Positions 1-8,129 of a stretch of 9,661 bases of DNA are shown one piece after another (the first letter of the stretch is position 1; every line of letters starts with the position of its first letter). The stretch is from an uncultured Bacteroidales bacterium. Lineage in GTDB: Bacteria > Bacteroidota > Bacteroidia > Bacteroidales > Paludibacteraceae. The DNA lies in assembly GCA_946615455.1 (NCBI GenBank), contig CAMOHN010000029.1, forward strand, positions 1 through 9,661. The letters are read 5' to 3'. The notes below the pieces were generated by a model. The model did no database searches. It was not told the origin of the DNA and saw only the letters and a program-made list of their open reading frames with translations. A program made the position numbers and the translations under genes.

Positions 1-528
1 ACGGCGGCAGACATAGTGAACCGCTATACAGAAGAGGAACTGGCGCGCGTGCTATATATATATGGTGAACTCAAGCAGTCCCGCCCGTTGGCCAGACGGT
101 TGGTGCAAGCACGCAGTGTGCAGCCTATTGAGCGCACCGAGCAGTTGGTGACAATCCTGACCGGCGGCAAAGACGACCCACAGTTGCTCTCACCGGCTCA
201 AAAGAAAGAACTGACCTTGGTTTTTCAGGCATTGCGCATCGAGGTCAACGACGAATTGGGTGCGTTGCGCACCATGCTGCAATCAGCTACTGACCTACTC
301 AGACAGGGCGGACGCATAGCCATATTGACCTACCACTCGTTGGAAGACCGATTGGTCAAGAACTTCTTCAAGAGCGGCAACCTCGATGGTAGGGTTGAGA
401 AAGACTTCTACGGAAACCTGCTGACCCCGTTCCGCTTGATAGAGAAAGGGCTGACTGCCGACGACGACGAGGTGGCTCGCAATGCCCGCGCACGAAGTGC
501 CAAACTGAGAATAGCCGAAAAAAGATGA
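1..528 (+). CDS. rsmH: RsmH (MraW), 16S rRNA (cytosine-1402 N4)-methyltransferase, 3' part
   Basis: The reading frame is open from base 1 and ends at TGA 526-528. The first in-frame GTG (base 16) lies inside the protein (ADIVNRYTEEEL), so the true start and the SAM-binding N-terminal part are off the window. About 175 residues are visible, against roughly 300 for the family. Family motifs present are YGELKQSR near the start, the helix FQALRIEVNDEL, ILTYHSLEDRLVKNFF, and the C-terminal NARARSAKLRIAEK, which matches the usual N-x-R-(A/S)-x-x-AKLR ending. The family methylates N4 of C1402 in the 16S rRNA decoding site, in the cytoplasm. It is the usual first or second gene of dcw clusters, and here its stop overlaps the next start as ATGA. 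Nothing in the visible part looks broken. Confidence 0.96.
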   Translation, partial: TAADIVNRYTEEELARVLYIYGELKQSRPLARRLVQARSVQPIERTEQLVTILTGGKDDPQLLSPAQKKELTLVFQALRIEVNDELGALRTMLQSATDLLRQGGRIAILTYHSLEDRLVKNFFKSGNLDGRVEKDFYGNLLTPFRLIEKGLTADDDEVARNARARSAKLRIAEKR

Positions 529-842
529 AGACACGCATCACCTTCCAAGAGGTCTTGAGCGGCAATGTGTTCACCCGCGAATGGGCCAGGAAACAGTATC
601 CGGTGTTGGTGCTGGTGCTTGTTTTGCTGTTTGCCTATGTCTATGCAGGCATTGAAGCCGAGCGCAGGAGCCTCTATCTGAACGAGCTGCAGAAAGAGCA
701 GAAGGACGCTCACTATGAACTGCTGACCTTGCAGTCCGAGCTGACCGACCTGACTCGCCAGTCGTCGGTGGCACGCGAACTGGACCAGCGCGGCAGCCAT
801 CTCAAAGAAAACCGTCTGCCTGCCATAAGAATAGACAAATAA
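525..842 (+). CDS. ftsL: FtsL-like division protein, Bacteroidetes type
   Basis: This is a 105-residue bitopic membrane protein. A short basic N-terminus (about residues 1-24, with R18, R22 and K23) precedes one hydrophobic segment at about 26-43 (PVLVLVLVLLFAYVYAGI). A charged, helical, probably coiled-coil stretch follows at about 44-85 (ELQKEQKDAHYELLTLQSEL). That is the FtsL/DivIC layout: small N-terminus inside, coiled coil in the periplasm. Sequence identity to proteobacterial FtsL is not evident. The call rests on topology, size and the position between rsmH and ftsI, where Bacteroidetes carry an FtsL-like family. FtsL normally joins FtsB and FtsQ and activates FtsW-FtsI at the septum. 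The start overlaps the rsmH stop (ATGA), which suggests translational coupling. The stop is TAA, 15 bases before ftsI. Confidence 0.85.
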   Translation: MKTRITFQEVLSGNVFTREWARKQYPVLVLVLVLLFAYVYAGIEAERRSLYLNELQKEQKDAHYELLTLQSELTDLTRQSSVARELDQRGSHLKENRLPAIRIDK

Positions 843-857
843 CCCCACCCTGCCTCT

Positions 858-2681
858 ATGTCTGACCAACAGAAACATACCATTGCCCGCTTTGCCATTC
901 TGTATTTCCTCATTATGGTGGGCTTTGCGATTGTGGTGGTTAAGATTGTCACCATTCAGACTGCTGAACGGTCCCTTTGGCAAAAAGTTGAAGCCAAGCA
1001 GGTAAAGAACGACATTGTTGTGATGCCCAATCGGGGCAATATACTGGACACCCATGGCAATCTGCTCGCCACCAGTATTCCGCTTTACGATGTGCGTATG
1101 GACACGCGTGTGGAGGCTCTGCATCTGGGTGGAGATACACTGTTCAACAAGTATGTCGATTCGATTGCCATGGGTCTGAGTACCATCCTGGGCGACACGA
1201 CAGCCAAAGTCTATCGTGCCAAGATGGTCAAGGCATTCAACAACCCGCGAAAGAACCGGCGCGACATAGTCATCAAACGCAGCGTCAACTATATACAGAT
1301 GCGTGCCATTGAACAACTCCCGCTTATCAAAGAAGGTTATTACCGCAGCGGTTTCTATTTTGAGGACCGCCACCGCCGGTCCAAGCCCTACGGCAGTCTC
1401 GGCAGCCGCACCATCGGCAATATATATGGAGAAAGCGGTATTGGTTATGCCGGTTTAGAGAAGACCTTTGAGAGTTACCTGCACGGCACGGAGGGTTTGT
1501 CCAGCAAGCAGAAAGTGGCAGGTAAGAAGCGCGTTATTCCTATACGCGAAGCAGTTGATGGAGCCGATGTGGTCACATGTTTGGATGCCCGTCTGATGGA
1601 TATCTGCGAGACGGCATTGCGCAACCGATTAGAGATTGTGAAGGGCGAATGGGGTTGCTGCATTCTGATGGAAACACGAACAGGCGAAATCAAGGCGATT
1701 AGCAATCTGGACCGTGCCCAAGACGGCACCTACAGCGAGGTGTCCAACCACGCTGTCAAACGGGTGGAGCCGGGTTCGATTTTCAAGACCATGTCCCTAT
1801 TAGCCGTCTTGGACGATGGCAAGATGGACCTAACGGACACCATCAGCGTCACGCGTGAGCCATGGATGTACTACGACAGCCGTCACCGCGACTCGCACCC
1901 CAAGGACACGGTCTATACACTGCGTAGCGCCTTGGCCGTATCCAGCAATATAGCCTTTGCTAAGATGGTCACCCGTGCCTACGAGCACAAAGCCGAACGC
2001 TATGTGGACAAATTGCGCCGGCTGGGTGTTTGCGACTCGTTGGAAACGGAAATACCCGGCGCAGAAGCACCGCGCATTGATGTGCCCAAAGACCGCGTCA
2101 CACTGTCCAAAATGGCTTACGGCTATTCGGTGGAACTCAGTCCGTTGCAGATTGTCACCTTCTACAACGCCATTGCCAACAACGGCAAAATGATGCGTCC
2201 ACTGTTGGTCAAACGCGTAGAGAAAAACGGCGAAGTTCTGGAGAGTTACGACACCAAGACGCTCCGCTCGCGCATTGGCAGTCATAGTGCCATTAAAGAT
2301 GTGCGAGCCGCTCTTGACGATGTGGTGTGGGACAACAACCTTGGCACAGCATCCGTGCGCAAGACACCCAACGGACGAATCTACGGACTCAAAGCACAGA
2401 GTGACCTTGTGCGCATAGCCGGCAAAACAGGTACGGCACAGATTTTCGAAAAAGGGCGATATCATGGCGACAAGCACCGTATCACCTTTGTAGGCTATTT
2501 CCCCGAAGAAGAGCCCGAATACACTTGCATCTGCATGATCAACAAGCCGGGCACCTACCCGGCGTATGATGCCGGTTGGGACTGCGGCCGTGTGGTCAAG
2601 CAGATTGCCGAGCAGACCATGGCTTACACCGGTGTGTATGTACTGCGCGACGGGAAGAAAGTGTGGCAGAAAGTGCGCTGA
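858..2681 (+). CDS. ftsI: FtsI (PBP3-type), septal peptidoglycan D,D-transpeptidase
   Basis: A 607-residue class B penicillin-binding protein. A short cytoplasmic tail leads into one membrane anchor at about 12-28 (FAILYFLIMVGFAIVVV). The pedestal domain has RGNILD at 59-64, and GSRTIGN (from 182) to GLEKTFE (E201) marks its end. The transpeptidase domain has all three active-site motifs: SIFK at 307-310 (nucleophile S307), SSN at 362-364 and KTGTA at 523-527. It cross-links septal peptidoglycan in the periplasm as partner of FtsW, whose gene is in this cluster. The start at 858 places the anchor at the very N-terminus, as expected. The protein ends about 80 residues after KTG. I see no C-terminal PASTA domain, which I recall being common in Bacteroidetes homologues. 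Position after ftsL supports FtsI over the elongation enzyme PBP2. Confidence 0.96.
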   Translation: MSDQQKHTIARFAILYFLIMVGFAIVVVKIVTIQTAERSLWQKVEAKQVKNDIVVMPNRGNILDTHGNLLATSIPLYDVRMDTRVEALHLGGDTLFNKYVDSIAMGLSTILGDTTAKVYRAKMVKAFNNPRKNRRDIVIKRSVNYIQMRAIEQLPLIKEGYYRSGFYFEDRHRRSKPYGSLGSRTIGNIYGESGIGYAGLEKTFESYLHGTEGLSSKQKVAGKKRVIPIREAVDGADVVTCLDARLMDICETALRNRLEIVKGEWGCCILMETRTGEIKAISNLDRAQDGTYSEVSNHAVKRVEPGSIFKTMSLLAVLDDGKMDLTDTISVTREPWMYYDSRHRDSHPKDTVYTLRSALAVSSNIAFAKMVTRAYEHKAERYVDKLRRLGVCDSLETEIPGAEAPRIDVPKDRVTLSKMAYGYSVELSPLQIVTFYNAIANNGKMMRPLLVKRVEKNGEVLESYDTKTLRSRIGSHSAIKDVRAALDDVVWDNNLGTASVRKTPNGRIYGLKAQSDLVRIAGKTGTAQIFEKGRYHGDKHRITFVGYFPEEEPEYTCICMINKPGTYPAYDAGWDCGRVVKQIAEQTMAYTGVYVLRDGKKVWQKVR

Positions 2682-2711
2682 CCAAAGAGAACTAAAACAA
2701 AACTATATACC
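2682..2711 (+). other. Longest gap within the operon: A/C-rich leader of murE
   Basis: These 30 bases separate the ftsI stop from the murE start and are the largest gap between genes in the operon. The run is rich in A and C (AACTAAAACAAAACTATATA) and has no AGGAGG-like element. A-rich, poorly structured leaders are typical of translation starts in Bacteroidetes. I looked for the Bacteroidetes promoter pair (TTTG near -33, TAnnTTTG near -7) in and just upstream of it and did not find it. An internal promoter is therefore not supported, and it is most likely only a ribosome-accessible leader. Confidence 0.3.
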
Positions 2712-4178
2712 ATGCAATTAGACCAACTATTGAGTGTGCTTACCCCGTTGCAAATCATGGGTAGCACCGACAAAGACATAACGGGCATCGTGTTCGACTC
2801 GCGTCTGGTGGAGCCGGGCAATCTGTTTGTAGCCCAATGCGGCACGGTGGCTGACGGTCACCAATACATCAACAGTTGCATTGCTCGTGGAGCCGCAGCC
2901 ATTGTATGTGAACGAACGGAGGGCATTGACGCAGGCGAAGCCACAATCATCCAAGTGACAGACTCCAACGAGGCGTTAGGACTATTAGCAGGGTGTTGGT
3001 ACGGTTTCCCGTCACGCCAACTCACACTGGTGGGAGTCACCGGCACCAACGGCAAAACAACCATTGCCACACTGCTCTATCAACTGACCCGACAGATGGG
3101 GCAGAAAGCCGGTCTGCTCTCCACTGTGGTCAATTATGTGGACACCGAGGCAGTGCCATCTACGCACACCACGCCCGACTCGCTGACCATCAACCGGCTG
3201 CTTCGCCAAATGGTGGACAAGGGTTGCCGATATGCTTTTATGGAGGTCAGCAGCCATGCCTTGGCACAATCGCGCGTGGCAGGGCTGGATTTTGACGGAG
3301 CATTGTTCACCAATCTGACACGCGACCATCTGGACTATCACAAGACCTTTGACAACTACCGCGACACCAAGAAACTGCTGTTTGACCACCTCAAGAAAGA
3401 GGCCTTTGCCGTGACCAACAAGGACGACAAGAACGGACCGGTCATGGTGCAGAACTGTGCTGCCCGCGTCTATACCTATTCCACGCGTGCGCTGGCGGAC
3501 TATCGCGGCAGCATCCTTGAAGAGGGTTTGGACGGCATGCTGCTCAATGTGAACGGCAAAGAGGTGATGGTGCGACTGGTAGGTCGTTTCAATCTGCAGA
3601 ACCTGCTGTGTATCTACGGAGCAGCAGTCAGTATGGGGTTTGACAAAGACGAGGTGCTGCGCATATTGTCTGTGTTGCAGCCTGTCAACGGGCGGTTTGA
3701 GACCATACACAGCCCCAAGGGATGGACTGCCGTGGTGGACTATGCTCACACTCCCGACGCCGTGGACAATGTCATCCGCACCATCAACGAGATACTGGAT
3801 ACTCAAACCCGCAAGACAGGGCAAAAACCCCGGCTGATCACCGTGGTGGGTTGCGGCGGTAATCGTGACAAGGGCAAGCGTCCGCAGATGGCACAGATAG
3901 CCATGCAAGGCAGCGACCAACTCATCCTGACCAGCGACAACCCGCGCAACGAAGACCCAAAAGCCATCCTGCAAGACATGGCAGCCGGACTGAGTGAAGA
4001 CCAATTGCGCCGCACACTCATCATCGAAGACCGTGCCGCCGCCATTCAGACAGCCTGCACCCTTGCCACCAACGGCGACGTCATCCTCATTGCCGGCAAA
4101 GGACACGAGGACTACCAAATCATACAAGGTGTCAAACACCACTTTGACGACCACGAAGAAGTGAAAAAATATATCTGA
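2712..4178 (+). CDS. murE: MurE, UDP-MurNAc-tripeptide synthetase (meso-diaminopimelate-adding)
   Basis: A 488-residue cytoplasmic Mur ligase, the normal length for the family. It joins the third stem-peptide amino acid to UDP-MurNAc-L-Ala-D-Glu using ATP. The N-terminal domain has the nucleotide-sugar site (FDSR at 28-31). The central domain has the P-loop GVTGTNGKTT at 108-117 and STHTTPD at 150-156. The lysine expected to be carbamylated is K220 in YRDTKKLLF. The C-terminal domain has DNPRNEDP at 409-416. The DNPR form is the established signature for meso-diaminopimelate; lysine-adding enzymes differ there. The convergent dapA downstream fits this substrate. The MQLDQLLS start is the family's usual one. 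Stop and mraY start are separated by two bases, so coupling is likely. Between residue 101 and the 3' end the gene uses no in-frame TTA, CTA or TCA codons, reflecting codon bias. Confidence 0.97.
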   Translation: MQLDQLLSVLTPLQIMGSTDKDITGIVFDSRLVEPGNLFVAQCGTVADGHQYINSCIARGAAAIVCERTEGIDAGEATIIQVTDSNEALGLLAGCWYGFPSRQLTLVGVTGTNGKTTIATLLYQLTRQMGQKAGLLSTVVNYVDTEAVPSTHTTPDSLTINRLLRQMVDKGCRYAFMEVSSHALAQSRVAGLDFDGALFTNLTRDHLDYHKTFDNYRDTKKLLFDHLKKEAFAVTNKDDKNGPVMVQNCAARVYTYSTRALADYRGSILEEGLDGMLLNVNGKEVMVRLVGRFNLQNLLCIYGAAVSMGFDKDEVLRILSVLQPVNGRFETIHSPKGWTAVVDYAHTPDAVDNVIRTINEILDTQTRKTGQKPRLITVVGCGGNRDKGKRPQMAQIAMQGSDQLILTSDNPRNEDPKAILQDMAAGLSEDQLRRTLIIEDRAAAIQTACTLATNGDVILIAGKGHEDYQIIQGVKHHFDDHEEVKKYI

Positions 4179-4180
4179 CC

Positions 4181-5452
4181 ATGCTATACGACCTGTTTTT
4201 ACATTTCCACCACCTGCCGGGAGCGCGGCTGATGACCTACATTTCGTTCCGAGCCATTGTGGCTGCCATTCTGGGACTGGTAATCAGCATCTGGTTTGGC
4301 AAGTACTTCATCAATCTGCTTCGCCGTAAGCACATCAGCGAGACGCAGCGCGATGCCAAGTTGGACCCCTTTAATGTCGGCAAGAAAGGCGTGCCCACCA
4401 TGGGCGGTTTGGTCATCATTGCAGGCATACTGGTACCTTGTCTGCTGATGGGCAGGTTGAGCAACATCTACTTGCTGCTCATGCTGCTGACCACCGTGCT
4501 GCTGGGTACATTGGGATTTGCCGACGACTATATCAAAACCTTCCGCAAGCGCAAAGACGGTCTGAACGGTTGGATCAAGATAGGGGGTCAGGTACTGTTG
4601 GGACTCATTGTCGGTCTGACCCTGCGTTACAGTCCCGCTGCCGTCATGAACGAGACGGTGCATACGCGTGTGGAGAACAACATCACGGTGGTGGAGAAGT
4701 CCCCCGAGGTCAAGTCCACCCGCACAACCATTCCGTTCTTCAAGAACCACAACCTCAACTATGCCGACATGTTCCGTTTTCTTGGTGAAGAGGGCATGTA
4801 CCGTGCCGGTTGGATCTTCTTTGTACTGCTGACCGTGCTGGTGGTGGCAGCCGTGAGCAACGGAGCCAACCTGAACGACGGCATGGACGGCATGTGTGCC
4901 GGCAACTCGGCACTGATAGGCATCGCGCTGATTGCCCTTGCCTATGTGAGCGGCAACATCGTGTTGTCAGACTATTTTGATGTGATGTACATCCCGGGTA
5001 GCGAAGAACTGGTTGTTTTCCTTGCCTCGTTTGTTGGTGCACTGGTGGGTTTCTTATGGTGGAACGGTTTTCCGGCACAGATATTCATGGGCGACACGGG
5101 CAGTCTGACCATCGGTGGCATCATTGGCGTGAGTGCCGTCATTATGCACAAGGAGTTGTTGCTGCCCATCTTGTGCGGAGTGTTCCTTATGGAAAGCGTC
5201 AGCGTCATATTGCAAACCCAAGTCTATAAGTTCTACAAGAAACGCGGCCGTCATGTGCGTGTGTGGAAACGCGCTCCGTTGCACGACCATTTCCGCACAT
5301 CGGTGGAGCAGGTCATCCAGAACGACCCGACCTGTACGATTCACTTCAAGGGGTCGAAGAACCTGCACCATGAAACCAAGATTGTGCTACGATTCTGCAT
5401 CGTGACGCTCATTTTGGCAGCCCTTACATTACTCACCCTCAAAATCCGCTAA
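4181..5452 (+). CDS. mraY: MraY, phospho-MurNAc-pentapeptide transferase
   Basis: A 423-residue multi-pass inner-membrane enzyme that moves phospho-MurNAc-pentapeptide from UDP to undecaprenyl phosphate, giving lipid I. Motifs in order are PTMGGL near 65, the acidic pair D115-D116 in FADDYIKT, NLNDGMDG at 230-237 (catalytic-region Asp), GDTGS at 304-308, and RAPLHDHF with H368, D369 and H370. The E. coli-type family has HHH at the last site; here the middle residue is Asp. A polar segment at about 152-200 between membrane helices lengthens the protein beyond the roughly 360 residues of E. coli MraY, as in Bacteroidetes homologues. The start at 4181 is preferred over ATG 4214 or 4232 because Bacteroidetes MraY begins with a similar MLY-LF-PGA leader before YISFRA. 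It lies two bases after murE and three before murD. Confidence 0.97.
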   Translation: MLYDLFLHFHHLPGARLMTYISFRAIVAAILGLVISIWFGKYFINLLRRKHISETQRDAKLDPFNVGKKGVPTMGGLVIIAGILVPCLLMGRLSNIYLLLMLLTTVLLGTLGFADDYIKTFRKRKDGLNGWIKIGGQVLLGLIVGLTLRYSPAAVMNETVHTRVENNITVVEKSPEVKSTRTTIPFFKNHNLNYADMFRFLGEEGMYRAGWIFFVLLTVLVVAAVSNGANLNDGMDGMCAGNSALIGIALIALAYVSGNIVLSDYFDVMYIPGSEELVVFLASFVGALVGFLWWNGFPAQIFMGDTGSLTIGGIIGVSAVIMHKELLLPILCGVFLMESVSVILQTQVYKFYKKRGRHVRVWKRAPLHDHFRTSVEQVIQNDPTCTIHFKGSKNLHHETKIVLRFCIVTLILAALTLLTLKIR

Positions 5453-5455
5453 TAT

Positions 5456-6817
5456 ATGAAACGAATGGTTGTTTTAGGAGCCGGTGAAAGCGGCACAGGT
5501 GCCGCCATACTGGCACTGACCAAGGGCTATCAAGTCTTTGTGTCCGACTCGGGCAGCATCAAACCCGAATATAAGCACCTGCTGGACAGTCGTCACATCC
5601 GTTGGGAGGAAGGCGGTCACACGCTGCCGGAGATTCTCAATGCCGACGAGGTAGTCAAGAGTCCGGGCATACCCGACACGGCTCCTGTGGTAGTCAGTCT
5701 GCGTGAGAAGAATATACCCGTCATATCTGAGATTGAGTTTGCCGCTCGATATACGAATGCCAAGATGATTTGTATCACCGGTTCCAACGGCAAAACCACG
5801 ACCACCAGCCTGTTGTTTGACATGCTCCGCCGTGCAGGATTGGATGTAGGTTTGGCAGGCAATATAGGCAACTCATTGGCACTGCAAGTAGCACAGAATG
5901 ACCATGCCTACTATGTGATTGAGCTCAGTTCGTTCCAGTTGGATAACATGTACGACTTCCGCGCCGACATAGCCATATTGCTCAATATCACACCGGATCA
6001 CTTGGATCGCTATGACTATGTGTTCCAACACTATGTAGATGCCAAGTTCCGCATCACGCGCAATCAGACCCCCAAAGAAGCATTCATCTATTGGAGCGAA
6101 GACCCTGTCATTGACCGTGAGATAGCCCGCATTCAACCTCGCGCCACGCTCTATCCTTTTGGCAGTAAGCGGGAGCACAACATGGCATACACCGATGGCG
6201 AGCACCTTATTGTGGCTGCCCCGCAGGCAGTAGAGCCTTTGGATATACCCTTTGAGCAACTGGCACTGCAAGGTCAACATAACCGACTGAACTCAATGGC
6301 TGCCTCGCTGGCTGCACAGATACTGCACCTTAGCAACGAACACATACGTAACTCGTTGGAGCAATTCGCCGGCGTGGCTCACCGTTTGCAGTATGTAGCC
6401 ACAGTGAACGGGGTGAGATACATCAACGACAGCAAAGCCACCAATGTTAATTCCTGCTGGTATGCGCTGGAAGCCATGACCGGTGAGACCGTGCTCATAC
6501 TGGGCGGCAAAGATAAGGGCAACGACTACAGCGAAATCGACGAGTTGGTGCTGCAAAAATGCAAAACACTGATTTTCCTCGGTATAGACAATGCCAAATT
6601 GGAACAGCATTTCGGAGCATTGGGCTACTCAACCGAGGCAGAAGCCGACCGTCGCATGGTTTCGACACACAATCTCTACGATGCCGTCATGGCTGCCCAC
6701 GATGCCGCCCACGAGGGCGACACGGTACTCTTGTCACCCTGCTGCGCCAGTTTCGACCTGTTCACCTCCTACGAAGACCGAGGTAACCAATTCATGAATA
6801 TCGTCCGTCATCTATAA
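5456..6817 (+). CDS. murD: MurD, UDP-MurNAc-L-alanine--D-glutamate ligase
   Basis: A 453-residue cytoplasmic Mur ligase that adds D-glutamate to UDP-MurNAc-L-Ala with ATP. A Rossmann-like N-terminal domain begins VVLGAGESGTGAA (about 5-17). The P-loop is TGSNGKTTT (G109 to T115). K197 in VDAKFRITRNQ is the expected carbamylated lysine. HNRLNSMAA marks the end of the central domain. The C-terminal domain has DSKATNVNS, GGKDKGNDYS and LSPCCASFDLF, all characteristic of MurD and not of MurC, MurE or MurF. In the last motif Cys stands where Ala is common, which is a mild change. The start lies three bases after the mraY stop in an A/T-rich context (TAATATATG) with no Shine-Dalgarno sequence. Length and domain content are normal. 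Confidence 0.97.
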   Translation: MKRMVVLGAGESGTGAAILALTKGYQVFVSDSGSIKPEYKHLLDSRHIRWEEGGHTLPEILNADEVVKSPGIPDTAPVVVSLREKNIPVISEIEFAARYTNAKMICITGSNGKTTTTSLLFDMLRRAGLDVGLAGNIGNSLALQVAQNDHAYYVIELSSFQLDNMYDFRADIAILLNITPDHLDRYDYVFQHYVDAKFRITRNQTPKEAFIYWSEDPVIDREIARIQPRATLYPFGSKREHNMAYTDGEHLIVAAPQAVEPLDIPFEQLALQGQHNRLNSMAASLAAQILHLSNEHIRNSLEQFAGVAHRLQYVATVNGVRYINDSKATNVNSCWYALEAMTGETVLILGGKDKGNDYSEIDELVLQKCKTLIFLGIDNAKLEQHFGALGYSTEAEADRRMVSTHNLYDAVMAAHDAAHEGDTVLLSPCCASFDLFTSYEDRGNQFMNIVRHL

Positions 6818-6833
6818 TCACCCACTACCGCTC

Positions 6834-8129
6834 ATGCCCGATTTCGTCAAAAAGATATTCCACCGCCATCCCTATGTGGATCGTCAGTTTTGGTTTTTGT
6901 ACATGCTGTTGGTAGGCTTTGCCATCATTGCTCTTTTCTCGGCAGGTAGCACGCTCATCTATAAGGGTGAAGGCGAGCAACCCACCTTGGGACCCATCAG
7001 CAGACAAATGGGCTTTCTGGCTTTGGGCTGTGCGCTGATGTACGGATTCCAGTTCCTGCCCAGCAAGGTGATGACATGGATCGGATATTTTGCATTAGGA
7101 TTTGCCTTGCTTTACCTATATGTGATGCTCATTCCGGGCAATCCGTTGGTCGTGGAAATCAACGATGCTGCCCGTTGGGCAAGGCTATGGCCCTCACATG
7201 TCACTTTTCAACCCTCGGAGGTTGCCAAATTCGGACTCATCATTGTTGCGGCAGACTTGCTGACCAAATGCAAGACCGATGAAGAGAAACGCAAGAACTT
7301 CTTTATCACGCTGGCATTGACCGTTATTACCATCCTACCCATCATGATGAGCAACTTGTCCACAGCCGTCTTGCTGTTCGGCATTGTGCTGCTGATGTGG
7401 ATACTGGCACGCGTCAATTGGAAATACATCGCTTCTGTGGTGGGTATAGCCATTGCGCTGTTGTTGGCTGGTTATTGCATTGTTGAGTTCGGCTATGTGC
7501 GTCCCCACCGTCGGTTGAGCGGCCCGTTCAGTCGCGCCATCACATGGGTCAATCGTGTGGATGCTGTCATCCGCGAGAAACAGACGGACGAAGCCGAATT
7601 CAAGATCACCAACGAGAACTACCAGCGCTCGCTTGCCAAAGTGGCCATCATGCGCGGAGGTAAGACCCCGCTTGGCGTCTTCCCCGGCAACAGCCAAGAG
7701 CGCGACTATCTGCCCTATGCCTACGAGGACTATATCTTTGCCATTATCGTGGAAGAGTCGGGATTAGTGGGCACATTCATACTCATCTTTATTTATCTTG
7801 CCATTCTGTTTCGCGCCTGTTTTGCCTCAACCAAGTTCGGTGACGACCGAGCGATGCTCACGGTGATGGGCCTGGCGCTGATGCTCACATGCCAGGCCTT
7901 GGTGTCCATGGCTGTGTCTGTGGGACTGGGACCGGTGACGGGACAGCCATTGCCTTTGGTGTCACACGGTGGTACCAGCGTATTGGTAACCAGCATGTAC
8001 TTTGCCGTCATGATGTGCGTTTCACGCGAACAGGAAGCCATGCGTGACCGCCAACAAACGGCCAAGCAGGAGAGCCTGCAAGACATACCTCAAATTGATT
8101 TGACAACACCTATAACAACAGCTCAATGA
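6834..8129 (+). CDS. ftsW: FtsW, septal peptidoglycan polymerase (SEDS family)
   Basis: A 431-residue SEDS protein with about ten predicted membrane helices; the first spans about 19-39 (FWFLYMLLVGFAIIALFSAG). Family motifs are AARWARLWP and FQPSEVAKFG before helix 4, GVFPGNSQERDYLP in the large loop, then YEDYIFAIIVEESGLVG, and near the end GPVTGQPLPLVSHGGTS. D299 in YEDYIF aligns with the Asp shown to be essential in SEDS polymerases. The protein polymerises lipid II glycan strands with FtsI, encoded upstream. The loop before the catalytic region (about 230-270, VDAVIREKQTDEAEFKITNENYQ) is long and charged, as in Bacteroidetes relatives. RodA is the alternative; the dcw position between murD and murG decides for FtsW. 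The start is 16 bases after murD, and the stop overlaps murG as ATGA. Confidence 0.95.
   Translation: MPDFVKKIFHRHPYVDRQFWFLYMLLVGFAIIALFSAGSTLIYKGEGEQPTLGPISRQMGFLALGCALMYGFQFLPSKVMTWIGYFALGFALLYLYVMLIPGNPLVVEINDAARWARLWPSHVTFQPSEVAKFGLIIVAADLLTKCKTDEEKRKNFFITLALTVITILPIMMSNLSTAVLLFGIVLLMWILARVNWKYIASVVGIAIALLLAGYCIVEFGYVRPHRRLSGPFSRAITWVNRVDAVIREKQTDEAEFKITNENYQRSLAKVAIMRGGKTPLGVFPGNSQERDYLPYAYEDYIFAIIVEESGLVGTFILIFIYLAILFRACFASTKFGDDRAMLTVMGLALMLTCQALVSMAVSVGLGPVTGQPLPLVSHGGTSVLVTSMYFAVMMCVSREQEAMRDRQQTAKQESLQDIPQIDLTTPITTAQ

Noticed and set aside
53..63. Short TA repeat (TATATATATAT)
   Set aside because: It encodes LYIYG within a conserved part of rsmH, is too short to be a meaningful repeat, and is not placed as a promoter.
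408..1373. Open frame of 321 codons on the - strand across the rsmH end, ftsL and ftsI
   Set aside because: Another shadow of codon bias, in register with ftsL and ftsI. It crosses three real genes and shows no domain or start context.
1830..2477. Open frame of 215 codons on the - strand inside ftsI
   Set aside because: It lies opposite the transpeptidase domain with its conserved SSN and KTG motifs. The low-complexity composition is typical of an antisense shadow.
3012..4154. Open frame of 380 codons on the - strand opposite murE
   Set aside because: It is codon-aligned with murE and stays open because murE avoids TTA, CTA and TCA codons there. Its translation resembles no known protein and murE is certain.
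7869..7898. Perfect 8-base inverted repeat GGCCTGGC / GCCAGGCC with a 14-base loop inside ftsW
   Set aside because: The stem is short and the loop long. It lies mid-gene within a membrane helix coded by Leu, Ala and Gly codons, with no T-run after it. Chance is a sufficient explanation.
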